From Pararhizobium sp. (GTDB taxonomy: Bacteria > Pseudomonadota > Alphaproteobacteria > Rhizobiales > Rhizobiaceae), in contig JAURWE010000109.1 in the NCBI GenBank assembly GCA_030655075.1, positions 1 to 64,000 on the forward strand: a DNA stretch of 64,000 nt. Reading direction: 5' to 3'. The notes beneath the pieces are model-generated. The model was not told the DNA's origin, ran no database searches, and saw only the letters and a program-made list of their open reading frames with translations. Every line of letters starts with the position of its first letter. The stretch's first letter is position 1. Shown piece by piece: positions 34,618 to 43,627 of the stretch. A program made the position numbers and the translations under genes.

Positions 34618-35160
34618 TTAGAGCCCGGCCAGGAAGGTTCCGTACTGGCCGTTGTTGTAAACCAGCGACTGGCCGCTGCCGGTGACGATGGAGACAACGC
34701 GGCCGATGATAATGCCGTGGCTATGGCGCTCGATGATTTCCTCGACTTCGCAATCGACGACCGCGAGCGCATCGACCAGTGCCGGAGCGCCGCTGGCAAG
34801 CGTCGTCCACTCGGCGCCGTGATAGCGCTCGATGCCCTTGATGCCGCCCTTTCCGGCAAAGCGGTCGGCAATGTGCTGCTGGCCTGCCGAGAGAATGTTC
34901 ACACAGAAATGGCCGTGCGCCCGGATGATGGGAAAGCTCGACGAGGTGCGGTTGATGTTGACAATCATCGTCGGCGGATCGACCGAGAGCGCGGTTGCCG
35001 AAGTGACGGTTGCGCCGGTGCGCTCGTTGCCGTGGCCGGCGGTGATAACCGAGACGCCGCCGGACATGCTGCGCATGGCAAGCTTGAGCGAGAGGTCGTC
35101 AGCCGGGATCGAAATCGCCTGGGTGGACGGAGCATCGACTGTTCGCAGTGCAAGGGTCAT
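34618..35160 (-). CDS. FMN flavin reductase
   Basis: This 180-residue protein belongs to the flavin reductase (FMN-binding split-barrel) family. It has MRSMSGGVSVITAG, GATVTSATALSVDPPTMIVNI and FCVNILSAGQQHIADRFAG. It would supply reduced flavin to the SsuD and SfnB-like monooxygenases on either side. The start at 35160 follows AAGGAAG; a longer in-frame start at 35256 adds a basic, non-conserved segment. It is divergent from ssuD. Confidence 0.9.
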   Translation of the reverse strand: MTLALRTVDAPSTQAISIPADDLSLKLAMRSMSGGVSVITAGHGNERTGATVTSATALSVDPPTMIVNINRTSSSFPIIRAHGHFCVNILSAGQQHIADRFAGKGGIKGIERYHGAEWTTLASGAPALVDALAVVDCEVEEIIERHSHGIIIGRVVSIVTGSGQSLVYNNGQYGTFLAGL

Positions 35161-35284
35161 GAGGCTTCCTTTTCGCAACGTGTATCCTGGTTGCAACTGA
35201 ACGAGCGGGCGCCGAGGCGGTCGTCGTGACCGGCTTAAACGCCTCAATATACCCAAGCCTGCATGGCGATTTTTTCATTGTCAA

Positions 35285-35298
35285 CTAATTTTATAGAT
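35285..35298 (+). promoter_or_regulatory. Partial sulfur-regulon element, copy D
   Basis: CTAATTTTATAGAT shares the TTTTATAGA half of copies B and C, but the left half is one base shorter and altered. It lies in the divergent region between the flavin reductase and ssuD, about 90 bp before the ssuD start, in an AT-rich stretch suitable for promoters. Confidence 0.45.
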
Positions 35299-35387
35299 TA
35301 TATTGTTTTGCTTGATGTGGCGCAGCCGTTAAAATCCAGCCTATCGATGATTTTTGCATCATGCTGAAATATTGGAGTTTTTTGCCC

Positions 35388-36557
35388 ATGACAACCGTTC
35401 CGGAAAAGATCGACGTTCTCTGGTTTCTACCAACTCATGGCGACAGCCGATATCTCGGCACGTCTATTGGCGGACGCAATGTCGATCTCAAATATCTGAA
35501 GCAAGTGGCGCAGGCCGCAGACTCGCTCGGTTATTTCGGCGTGCTGATTCCGACGGGCAGAAGTTGTGAGGACAGCTGGGTCGTGGCCTCGGCTTTGGCG
35601 CCGCTCACAGAAAAACTACGCTTTCTCGTGGCTGTTCGCCCCGGCCTTCTATCGCCGACGCTGGCGGCCCGCATGACGTCGACGCTCGACCGCCTGTCGG
35701 AAGGGCGCCTGCTGATCAACGTCGTCACCGGCGGCGATCCAATCGAGAACAAGGGTGACGGCATTCACACCTCGCATGCGGAACGCTACGAAGTGACCGA
35801 GGAATTCCTCACCATCTACAAGGCGCTGCTGCGCGGCGAAGACGTGAACTTCAAGGGCAAACATTTCGATATCGAGGACGGCCGCCTGCTGTTCCGGCCG
35901 CATCAGGATCCGCATCCGCCGCTCTATTTCGGCGGCTCGTCCGGCATCGGCCAGCAGATCGCCGCACGCACGATCGACAAATACCTGACCTGGGGCGAGC
36001 CGCCCGAGGACGTCGCCAAGAAGGTGGAGGAGGTGCGGGCGCTCGCCGATGCGGAAGGCCGCAAGGTCACCTTCGGCATCCGGCTGCATGTCATTGTCCG
36101 CGAGACGGCGCAGGAAGCCTGGGCCGCTGCCGACAAGCTCATCCAATATGTCGATGAGGATACGATCGCGGCGGCACAGAAAGTCTTCTCGCGGATGGAT
36201 TCGGTCGGCCAGAGCCGCATGAGCCAGCTGCATGGCGGCCGCAAGGACAAGCTTGAGATCAGCCCGAACCTGTGGGCAGGCGTCGGCCTGGTTCGCGGCG
36301 GTGCCGGAACGGCGCTGGTCGGCGATCCCGATCAGATCAAGGCCCGGATCGAGGAATACCGGCAGATCGGCATCGATACGTTCATCATGTCCGGCTACCC
36401 GCATCTGGAAGAGGCCTACAGCTTTGGCGAACTCGTGTTGCCGAACCTGCCGCTCAACCATCCGGTCAAGCTCAAGGAGCAAACCGCCAATACGGGACCC
36501 TTCGGCGAAACCATAGCCGGAGATCACCGGCCGGCCTTGAAAGTATCGCAATCCTGA
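35388..36557 (+). CDS. ssuD: FMNH2-dependent alkanesulfonate monooxygenase
   Basis: This 389-residue luciferase-like enzyme desulfonates alkanesulfonates to aldehyde and sulfite with reduced FMN and O2. The sequence has VLWFLPTHGDSRYLGTS at the start, VVTGGDPIENKGDG, then YFGGSSGIGQQIAA, all typical of SsuD. Full length. The start at 35388 has GGAG about 12 nt upstream; 35361 is an alternative. No ssuABC transporter is adjacent, so the tauABC set 15 kb away or genes elsewhere must supply substrate. Confidence 0.94.
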   Translation: MTTVPEKIDVLWFLPTHGDSRYLGTSIGGRNVDLKYLKQVAQAADSLGYFGVLIPTGRSCEDSWVVASALAPLTEKLRFLVAVRPGLLSPTLAARMTSTLDRLSEGRLLINVVTGGDPIENKGDGIHTSHAERYEVTEEFLTIYKALLRGEDVNFKGKHFDIEDGRLLFRPHQDPHPPLYFGGSSGIGQQIAARTIDKYLTWGEPPEDVAKKVEEVRALADAEGRKVTFGIRLHVIVRETAQEAWAAADKLIQYVDEDTIAAAQKVFSRMDSVGQSRMSQLHGGRKDKLEISPNLWAGVGLVRGGAGTALVGDPDQIKARIEEYRQIGIDTFIMSGYPHLEEAYSFGELVLPNLPLNHPVKLKEQTANTGPFGETIAGDHRPALKVSQS

Positions 36558-36583
36558 GCCGTGATAAGCACAAGGAGCATGCC

Positions 36584-37003
36584 ATGCCCGAGATCGAACC
36601 TTGTGTGACAGTGGCAATCGTCGGCGGCGGCTTCAGTGGCGCCGCCGTCGCGGCGCATCTGGCACGGCAGTCCGGTTCCGGGGATGTGCAGATCGTGGTT
36701 TTTGAGCCGAGGGAGCATCTCGGCCGTGGGCTTGCCTACGATACCGACAATGACGCGCACCGCGTGAATGTTCCGCCACCAACAAGCTGTTCGAGTTGGC
36801 TGGGACGCGCTCGACGCTGGCCGAACACGGGCTCGACCGTCATTGGCGCAATGCCCGCACCCATACGCTGCACGACCCGGTGCGCTGGAAATATTCCATC
36901 CTCGGAAAATATTTCCTCAACGGCGAAAAGCCTCCGCTCCACGCCTGGAGCTGATGTCAGGCTGGCAGCGGCGAGGGTCCGCGCCTTCGCGTCTACCAGC
37001 TAG
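36584..37003 (+). pseudogene. Chimeric relic: FAD/NAD-binding protein N-terminus joined to SfnB-like C-terminus
   Basis: The ATG at 36584 (after AAGGAG) opens a flavoprotein: VAIVGGGFSGAAVAAHLARQ, then GRGLAYDTDNDAHRVNVPP, as in FAD-NAD(P)-binding family proteins. At about 36778 the match switches to the C-terminus of an SfnB-like protein in another frame (36778-36954: NKLFELAGT then LDRHWRNARTHTLHDPVRWK, ending PLHAWS). The original frame runs on as nonsense to 37003. A deletion between two neighbouring genes downstream of ssuD explains this. The fragment differs from the intact SfnB copy after the RWKY motif, so it came from a paralogue. Confidence 0.85.
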
Positions 37004-37569
37004 GAAATCACGTTGCGAACGAAGCGAACCCGGCCTGTGCCGGGATTGCTGTAGGCATAGGGTTGCGCCGTTGGAAAGACGGCAAAGCCTCCCGCTGCGT
37101 AGTCCTGCCAGGCACCGGACAGCTCCAGCCGCAGCACGCCCTCGGTGACGCAGATCATTTCGTGCCAGCCTTCGGGATCAGGCTCAGCCTCATAACGCTC
37201 GCCGGGTGCCAGCGACCAGAGCCACATCTGTGCTTCGGTGGAAGCCGGGCAAGCGCCGAGCAGAACGGCCGAACTCTCCTCTCCCTTACCACGCCATGTC
37301 ACCTCATTGATCTCAGCGCGGGGCTCTTGTGCTGGGTTACGCACGAGATCGATGAAGCTGACCTTCATCGCTGCAGCCAGCTTGTCGAGGGTCGACAGGC
37401 TGATGTTGGCGTCGCCACCTTCGACAGCGGCAATCATGCGGCGGCTGATGCGGGAGGTTTCGGCAAGCGCCGTCTGGCTCATGCCGGCCGCATGGCGCAG
37501 ACGGCGGAGATTGCCCGACACATGCGCCAGCACATCGGCGCGGTCTTGACTGTGCAATATATTGCTCAT
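37000..37569 (-). CDS. XRE-family regulator with cupin domain
   Basis: This 189-residue protein has an N-terminal HTH (LRRLRHAAGMSQTALAETSRIS and following, about residues 21-60) and a C-terminal cupin barrel (about 110-185; GWHEMICVTEGVLRLEL). Such proteins often control amino-acid or amine metabolism genes beside them. It is divergent from the aminotransferase with 72 bp between, which should hold both promoters. Its stop overlaps the end of the relic frame by 4 nt. Confidence 0.9.
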   Translation of the reverse strand: MSNILHSQDRADVLAHVSGNLRRLRHAAGMSQTALAETSRISRRMIAAVEGGDANISLSTLDKLAAAMKVSFIDLVRNPAQEPRAEINEVTWRGKGEESSAVLLGACPASTEAQMWLWSLAPGERYEAEPDPEGWHEMICVTEGVLRLELSGAWQDYAAGGFAVFPTAQPYAYSNPGTGRVRFVRNVIS

Positions 37570-37641
37570 ACGGTTGTTGTAACTCTTTCTGCGGCGGCGT
37601 CAACGGCTGCCGCGAGTAACCCCGTTGGAAAGTCCGATCCC

Positions 37642-38775
37642 ATGAAAATTCGCGATTTCGGCGTCGAGATCTGGATGAACAAATACGAGATGTCCTGCGA
37701 GTGGAATCTGGCGGAGACCTGCGTCGAGTCTTTGACGGTGGCGGAGCTGCTTGTCATGGCCGGCAAGACAGAGACAATTCTTGACGAACTGCTGCCGATG
37801 AAACTGACCTATGGCGAGATCGAAGGCAGCGTACGTTTGCGGACGTTGATCGCCGGGCTCTACGGCCAGCAGACGCTCGACAATGTGGTCGTCACCCACG
37901 GGGCGATCGGCGCCAATGCGCTGGTGCATGAAACATTGGTGGAGCCGGGCGACCGGGTGATCTCGGTGCTGCCGACTTATCAGCAGCATTATTCGATCCC
38001 CGAGAGTTTCGGCGCCGACGTGCAGATTTTGAAACTGCGCGAGGAAAACGCCTTTCTGCCGGAGATCGAAGAGCTGCGCCAACTGGCGGTGGCGGGCACG
38101 AAACTGATCGTGCTCAACAATCCCAACAATCCCACCGGGGCGCTGATGGATCGTGAGCTGCTGGTGCAGATCGTTGAGATCGCGCGCGCCTGTGGCGCCT
38201 GGATCCTTTGTGACGAGGTCTATCGCGGCACCGATCAGGAGGGTGATGGCATGACGGCGTCGATCGCCGATCTCTATGAAAAAGGCATCAGCACCGGCAG
38301 TATGTCAAAGACCTATTCGCTCGCAGGCCTGCGGCTCGGCTGGATCGTGGCGCCGGCCGGGCTGCTGCGCGCCGTCTCGGTTCATCGCGACTACAACACG
38401 ATCAGCGTCGGCATGCTCGACGATCATTTCGCCGCTATTGCGCTTGAAAACCGTGATGCCATTCTCGCCCGCAGCCAAGCGATCACCCGGACAAATCTCG
38501 CCATTCTCGCTGCCTGGGTTGCCGGCGAGCCGCTGATCTCGTGGGTGAAGCCGAAATCCGGAACCACGGCGCTGCTGCGCTACGACCTGCCGCTGGCATC
38601 AGAAGACTTTTGCCTGAAGCTGCTCGAGCGCACCGGCGTCATGCTGACGCCCGGCAGCGCCATGGACATGGAGGGCACGCTGCGTATCGGCTACACAAAT
38701 GGCGAGGAGGTGCTGCGCGAGGGGCTGAAGCGCCTGTCGCAGTTCCTGAAAGAGGAGCGGGCGCTGGCCGCCTAA
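37642..38775 (+). CDS. PLP-dependent class I/II aminotransferase
   Basis: This 377-residue fold type I enzyme has the PLP lysine in SMSKTYSLAGLRLGW. Other contacts are NNPNNPTGAL and LCDEVYRG. The upstream part of the long reading frame is not conserved, so ATG at 37642 is chosen. Substrate unknown; the family includes enzymes acting on amino acids and their derivatives. The divergent cupin-XRE protein is the likely regulator. The stop overlaps the convergent GntR gene by 4 nt. Confidence 0.88.
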   Translation: MKIRDFGVEIWMNKYEMSCEWNLAETCVESLTVAELLVMAGKTETILDELLPMKLTYGEIEGSVRLRTLIAGLYGQQTLDNVVVTHGAIGANALVHETLVEPGDRVISVLPTYQQHYSIPESFGADVQILKLREENAFLPEIEELRQLAVAGTKLIVLNNPNNPTGALMDRELLVQIVEIARACGAWILCDEVYRGTDQEGDGMTASIADLYEKGISTGSMSKTYSLAGLRLGWIVAPAGLLRAVSVHRDYNTISVGMLDDHFAAIALENRDAILARSQAITRTNLAILAAWVAGEPLISWVKPKSGTTALLRYDLPLASEDFCLKLLERTGVMLTPGSAMDMEGTLRIGYTNGEEVLREGLKRLSQFLKEERALAA

Positions 38776-39530
38776 AAGGATAGATCCAGGACCCGGTCTT
38801 CGAACAGGCGGTTGCGGGACCCTTCGAGGTGGAGGCGCATCGCCTTCTGGGCGTCTTCGGAACGGCCATCGGCGATCGCCTGGTAGATGGCGTTGTGCTC
38901 CTCGAACACCTTTTCCAACCCGAGGCGCGGACCCATCAGCGACAGGCCGTGCAGATGCATGCCGACGGCGATGTGCGGTTTGAGGGCCTCGATCGAGGCG
39001 GTGTAATAATGGTTGTTGGCGGCCTCGGTGACGCATTTGTGGAAAACGAAATCGGCGTCGGTGCGGTGCAACTGATGGCTTGTGGCTTCGCGCAGATCGG
39101 CAAGTGCCGAGGCGATTTTCTGGATGGCAGCCTCGTCGCGGCGCTGGGCGGCGAAGAAGGCGGCGGCCGGCTCGATCGTCAGGCGAAACTCGTAGCAGCG
39201 CTGGATATCGGCGATCGTCTTCACCGGCGAATAGGCAAGATGGGTTGCGGGCGAAGCCTGGGCGCTGACGAAAGTGCCCGCTCCCTGGCGCGAATAGACC
39301 ATGCCTTCTTCGCGCAGGCGGCCGAGCGCATCGCGGACGATGGGCCGGGAAACGCCCATGATCGAGGCCAGTTCATGCTCTCCGGGCAGGCGCGAATCCG
39401 GCGGATAGTTGCCGGAGCGGATGCGCTCCTTCAGCTGGTCGAAGACGCGATCCACCAGCCTCACGGATTTGCCCCGTTCCTGCTTGGCGTTGTTGCCGGG
39501 CTCTCCCATTGCGGGGGCATCTTGCGCCAT
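38772..39530 (-). CDS. GntR-family regulator, FadR subfamily
   Basis: This regulator has about 252 residues. The winged HTH is at about 25-90 (LKERIRSGNYPPDSRLPGEHELASIMGVSRPIVRDALGRLREEGMV). A FadR-type helical C-terminal domain (FCD) follows, with metal-ligand-like histidines in DADFVFHKCV and FEEHNAIYQAI. It is the last gene of the opp-kinase operon and probably controls both divergent arms. A palindrome fitting this family lies at 46589-46601. An in-frame ATG at 39554 is the alternative start. Confidence 0.89.
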   Translation of the reverse strand: MAQDAPAMGEPGNNAKQERGKSVRLVDRVFDQLKERIRSGNYPPDSRLPGEHELASIMGVSRPIVRDALGRLREEGMVYSRQGAGTFVSAQASPATHLAYSPVKTIADIQRCYEFRLTIEPAAAFFAAQRRDEAAIQKIASALADLREATSHQLHRTDADFVFHKCVTEAANNHYYTASIEALKPHIAVGMHLHGLSLMGPRLGLEKVFEEHNAIYQAIADGRSEDAQKAMRLHLEGSRNRLFEDRVLDLSF

Positions 39531-39534
39531 TGTT

Positions 39535-40635
39535 TCACCATGCCTGTTTTTCAATTTTGAGCCTGCCGGAAGCGGATTGATTTAGCAGATTCTCCGGAAC
39601 GAGTTTTAGCAGAGAATCGACGCTACCAAAGCCCCCCGATTTGACCGCGCAGCAGAATGTTCGCCCATCCGGGCCGGTGATCTCGAACCAGGGAATGCCC
39701 GGCTCGATTTCCCCCTTGGGAACCAGCACGGAAACGCCGAGCTGCTTCAGGATTGCCAGCGCCGTATCGCCGCCGCCCATGACAAGCATGGTGGGGCGCG
39801 TCTGTTCGATGGCGCGATAGATCCCTGCGGCGAAGCGCGCGGCGACATCTCCCGGATCCGCTGTCTGTTCACCGGAGCACTGGGCGATGGCGGGCAGGGC
39901 AGACATGCTGTTTGCGGGCAGATGACCGGCCGGCGCTACAATGGAGGCGATGTTGCGGTTGTGGGTGAGGTGTTCGATCTGTGCCGATGTGATCGGGTCA
40001 CGGGAGCCGAAGGCAAAAAGGATATCGGCAGACGGGAAAAACGATGCGGATACCGACGCGGGTTTTTTCAGCAGGCGGGCGAAGGCGCTGCCGAGCCCGC
40101 GTGCGCCGACGGCAATGGAGGTGCTCCAATCCATCGCGCTGGCGATCTGGTCGAGATCGCTGTCGCTGGAGGCATCGTAGACGTCGATCAAGACGGCATC
40201 GGCTGGAAACAGCGGCCGGATGGGCAATGGCGTCTCGACTCCCCGGCCGCAGACCGCGCCGTTGATGGTGAAACGCTGCTGGTCGGGAATGGCGGGCGCC
40301 AGGATGATGCGCTTGCGCCCGGATGCCTTTGACAGTGCCGTGCTTTCGGCGGCGATATTTCCCTTCAGGCGCGAGTCGATCTTTTTGAAAAGAATATCCG
40401 GCGCGGCCTGCTCCAGCAGAGTGTAAGCGGTGGTGATCTTTCCTGCCGCCTCGTCCGGCGAGAGCGCGCGGGATGCGGTGTTGACGACGATCACGTCTGT
40501 GCCGCGGGCCAGCGCCTCAGGAATGGCGTCCATGTCGATTGCCACCACCACGCTCAGACCGGCCTCGACAAAAGGTGTGCCCGTATCCAGCGCGCCGGTC
40601 AGGTCGTCGGCGATGATGGCGATTTTCACCGTCAT
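39535..40635 (-). CDS. Four-carbon acid-sugar kinase (DUF1537 family)
   Basis: This 366-residue kinase belongs to the family that includes DtnK and OtnK, which phosphorylate D-threonate, D-erythronate or L-threonate. The N-terminal domain begins IAIIADDLTGALDTGTPF. The C-terminal domain has the nucleotide motif MLVMGGGDTALAILKQLG. Together with PdxA2 in the other arm it can convert a four-carbon acid to dihydroxyacetone phosphate and CO2. The start overlaps the oppF-type stop by 4 nt. Confidence 0.9.
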   Translation of the reverse strand: MTVKIAIIADDLTGALDTGTPFVEAGLSVVVAIDMDAIPEALARGTDVIVVNTASRALSPDEAAGKITTAYTLLEQAAPDILFKKIDSRLKGNIAAESTALSKASGRKRIILAPAIPDQQRFTINGAVCGRGVETPLPIRPLFPADAVLIDVYDASSDSDLDQIASAMDWSTSIAVGARGLGSAFARLLKKPASVSASFFPSADILFAFGSRDPITSAQIEHLTHNRNIASIVAPAGHLPANSMSALPAIAQCSGEQTADPGDVAARFAAGIYRAIEQTRPTMLVMGGGDTALAILKQLGVSVLVPKGEIEPGIPWFEITGPDGRTFCCAVKSGGFGSVDSLLKLVPENLLNQSASGRLKIEKQAW

Positions 40636-41627
40636 CCCGGCAGGCCCTCGGTCACCGCATGACAGGCAACCATGTGGCCCGGCCGGGCCTCGCGCCATTC
40701 CGGCACGACCTTACTGCAGATGTCCATGGCGATCGGGCAGCGGGTGTGGAAGCGGCAGCCCGGTGGCGGCGAGAGAGGGCTTGGCACGTCACCTTGCAGG
40801 ATCTGCCGCTTGCGGCTGCGCTCATGGGCAGGATCGGCTTCCGGCACGGCCGAGAGAAGAGCCTTTGTGTAGGGATGCAAGGGATGCTCGAAAAGCTCTT
40901 CGCGGGTGGCGAGTTCGGCCAGCCGCCCGAGATACATGACGCCGACCCGGTCGCTGATATGACGGACGACGGCCAGATCATGGGCGATGAAGAGGTAGGT
41001 GAGGCCGTATTTCTGCTGCAGGTCGAGCAGGAGATTGATGATCTGCGCCTGCACCGAGACGTCGAGCGCCGAAATCGCTTCGTCGCAGACGATGAATTTC
41101 GGCTGGCAGGCGAGAGCCCGGGCAATGGCAACACGCTGGCGCTGGCCGCCGGACAGTTCATGCGGATAGCGCGAGGCGAACCGGGCGGGCAGGCCGACAT
41201 CGGCCAAGAGGGCAACGATCTTGTCCTTCAGCTCCGCCTTGGTGGCCAGCTTGTGGAACAGGATCGGCTCGCCCACCGCCTCGCCGATGGTCATGCGCGG
41301 ATTGAGGGTCGAATAAGGGTCCTGGAAAACGATCTGCAGCTTGCGGCGGTAGGGCCGCATGGCCTTTTCATCAAGCCCGGCAATGTTCTTGCCCTCGTAG
41401 ATTACCCTGCCCTCGGTCGCCCGGTGCAGATTGAGCAGCGTGAAGCCGGTGGTCGACTTGCCGCAGCCGGATTCGCCGACGAGGCTTAGGGTTTCCCCTT
41501 CGAAAATATCGAAATTGACATCATCAAGCGCATGTACGGTGGCGGCGCGTTCGCCGAATGCGCCGAGCCGGACGTGGAAATGCTTGACGAGATTTTCGAT
41601 CTGCAGCAGCGGTTGGGCGGCCATCAT
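40632..41627 (-). CDS. Oligopeptide/dipeptide-type ABC ATPase (OppF/DppF)
   Basis: This 331-residue ATPase has Walker A GESGCGKST, signature LSGGQRQRVAIARAL and Walker B FIVCDEAISALDVS. The C-terminal oligopeptide-transporter domain has the CRFHTRCPIAMDIC cysteine pattern. It pairs with the OppD-type ATPase encoded upstream. The start overlaps the preceding stop by 4 nt. Opp-type importers carry sugars and oligosaccharides as well as peptides; here the kinase context suggests an acidic sugar ligand. Confidence 0.93.
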   Translation of the reverse strand: MMAAQPLLQIENLVKHFHVRLGAFGERAATVHALDDVNFDIFEGETLSLVGESGCGKSTTGFTLLNLHRATEGRVIYEGKNIAGLDEKAMRPYRRKLQIVFQDPYSTLNPRMTIGEAVGEPILFHKLATKAELKDKIVALLADVGLPARFASRYPHELSGGQRQRVAIARALACQPKFIVCDEAISALDVSVQAQIINLLLDLQQKYGLTYLFIAHDLAVVRHISDRVGVMYLGRLAELATREELFEHPLHPYTKALLSAVPEADPAHERSRKRQILQGDVPSPLSPPPGCRFHTRCPIAMDICSKVVPEWREARPGHMVACHAVTEGLPG

Positions 41628-42670
41628 GCAGCCTCCAGTTTTCGTTGGGCGACGAAGCAGGCGACGCGGTGGGCGCCGCCTTCGCCAATGCCTTCGAGCA
41701 CGGGGACTTTTTCATGGCAGATGGGTTCGGCCAGCGGACAGCGCGGTGCGAAAGGACAGCCCTTCGGACGGCGTCCCGGCTCCGGCGGCGTGCCGCCGAT
41801 CGAGCTCAGGCGGGACGAGCGCTCGTCCGAGAGTTTCGGGATCGAGGCCAGCAGGCCCTGCGTATAGGGATGACCGGGATTGGCAAAGAGCGCATCGACG
41901 GGCGCATCCTCCACCACGGTGCCGGCGTAGAGCACATTGATGCGATCGACGAGGCCGGCGATGAGAGCGAGATCATGGGTGATCCAGACGACGGACATGC
42001 CCAGCTTGTCGCGCAGGTCTTTGACGAGATCGACGATCTGCGCCTGAATGGTGACGTCGAGCGCCGTCGTCGGCTCGTCGGCGATCAGCAGCTGCGGATT
42101 GCAGGCGAGGCCCATGGCGATCATGACGCGCTGGCGCATGCCGCCGGACAGTTCGTGCGGATAGGCGTCCAACCGGTCTTCGGCGCCGGGAATGCCGACC
42201 AGTTTCAGGAGCTCGCCGGCCCGCTTGCGGGCGTCGGCCTTGCTCATGTTGCGGTGATAGATCAGCGGTTCGGCCAGCTGCTTGCCGATGCGCATCACCG
42301 GGTTGAGCGAGGTCATCGGATCCTGGAAGATGAAGCCGACATCGCCGCCGCGCACCTTGCCAAGCTCGGAATTCGACATGGTCTGAAGGTCGCGGCCGGC
42401 GAAATTGGCCTCCCCTTTCGTAACGCGGATCTTGTTGGGCAGAAGCCGCATGAGGCTGAGCATCGTCAGGCTCTTGCCGCAGCCGGATTCACCGACGATG
42501 CCGAGCGTTTCCCCCTTGTTCACATGCAGGTCGATGCCATCGACGATGGTCGGGCCGCTGCGGGTCTCGATCTCGATCGTCAGTCCCCTGACGTCGAGAA
42601 GGCGTTCGCCGGTTCTAGTGCCGGTTTTTCGGGGCTCTGCCGGGCGGATGTCGCTGGCCATCATCATCAT
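41624..42670 (-). CDS. Oligopeptide/dipeptide-type ABC ATPase (OppD/DppD)
   Basis: This ATPase has about 348 residues, with Walker A GESGCGKSL, signature LSGGMRQRVMIAMGL and Walker B LLIADEPTTALDVT. A C-terminal CPFAPRCPLAEPIC motif is typical of the family. Four consecutive ATG codons (42659-42670) could each be the start. The outermost overlaps the permease stop as ATGA and is chosen. A much longer open frame upstream is a shadow of the permease gene. Confidence 0.92.
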   Translation of the reverse strand: MMMMASDIRPAEPRKTGTRTGERLLDVRGLTIEIETRSGPTIVDGIDLHVNKGETLGIVGESGCGKSLTMLSLMRLLPNKIRVTKGEANFAGRDLQTMSNSELGKVRGGDVGFIFQDPMTSLNPVMRIGKQLAEPLIYHRNMSKADARKRAGELLKLVGIPGAEDRLDAYPHELSGGMRQRVMIAMGLACNPQLLIADEPTTALDVTIQAQIVDLVKDLRDKLGMSVVWITHDLALIAGLVDRINVLYAGTVVEDAPVDALFANPGHPYTQGLLASIPKLSDERSSRLSSIGGTPPEPGRRPKGCPFAPRCPLAEPICHEKVPVLEGIGEGGAHRVACFVAQRKLEAA

Positions 42671-43626
42671 TTCGCTCCGCGCGGATTGAGGGCGTCGTTG
42701 AGGCCATCCCCGAGGAAGGAGAAGGCGACGGAGGCGAGACCGAGGACGGCTGCCGGTGCGGCCAGAAGGTGGGGATAGTGCTGCCAAACGCGCAGGCCGT
42801 CGGAGATCATGTTGCCCCAGCTCGGCGTCGGCGGATTGACGCCGACGCCGAGGAAGGAGAAGGCGCTTTCCAGAACCATGGCGGTGCCGAGACCGGCGCT
42901 GACGGCGACGATCAGCGGGCCGATAGCATTGGGCACGACATAGCGCATCAGGATGATGCGGTTGGTCAGCCCCAGCGCCTGGGCGGCGGTGATGTAGGGG
43001 CGCGAGCGGATCGACAGGACCTGGGCGCGCACGAGGCGGGCGTAGGGCGGCCAGGAGATCAGGGCCATCGAGCCGAAGACCAGCAGGAAATCGACCCAGA
43101 TGGTCTCGCGGTAGATGGGATTGAGCGTCGCCAGATAGCGAGCCTCCATCCAGGCGGCGATCGGCGATTTCAACGAGGCGTTGATGACGACGACCAGCAG
43201 CAGGTTGGGGATCGACATGGTCATGTCGGTGAGCCACATGACGATCCGGTCCGTCCAGCCGCCGAAGAAGCCGGCCAGCGCCCCGAGCGTCACGCCGATC
43301 GTCACCGCGATGAAGGTGACGACGACGGCGACGAGAAAGGCGGTGCGGGTGCCGAAGACGACGCGGCTGAAGACATCGCGGCCGAGGTCGTCGGTGCCGA
43401 AGAGATGGGTCAGCGACGGCGCCAGGTTGCGCGCATTGAGGTCCTGGCTGAGAAAATCATAGGGCGTCAGGTAGGGGCCGAGCAGCGCCGTCAGCGCCAG
43501 AAGGATAACGACGGCGAGGCCGAAGACGGCGAGCTTGTTGCGGCGCAGCCGGTACCAGGCATCACGCCAGAGGCTGACGGGAGGCTCGATGTCGACAGGG
43601 GTGCTGAGAGTGGGAACGGCGGACAT
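42667..43626 (-). CDS. Oligopeptide-type ABC permease (OppC/DppC)
   Basis: This 319-residue inner-membrane protein has about six spans. It has the N-terminal RRNKLAVFGLAVVILL segment, YDFLSQDLNARNLAPSLTHLFGTDDLGRDVF (typical of OppC), and the ATPase-contact loop AAQALGLTNRIILMRYVVPN. The start at 43626 follows AAGGAG. It lies directly after the OppB-type gene. Confidence 0.93.
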   Translation of the reverse strand: MSAVPTLSTPVDIEPPVSLWRDAWYRLRRNKLAVFGLAVVILLALTALLGPYLTPYDFLSQDLNARNLAPSLTHLFGTDDLGRDVFSRVVFGTRTAFLVAVVVTFIAVTIGVTLGALAGFFGGWTDRIVMWLTDMTMSIPNLLLVVVINASLKSPIAAWMEARYLATLNPIYRETIWVDFLLVFGSMALISWPPYARLVRAQVLSIRSRPYITAAQALGLTNRIILMRYVVPNAIGPLIVAVSAGLGTAMVLESAFSFLGVGVNPPTPSWGNMISDGLRVWQHYPHLLAAPAAVLGLASVAFSFLGDGLNDALNPRGAK

Positions 43627-43627
43627 G

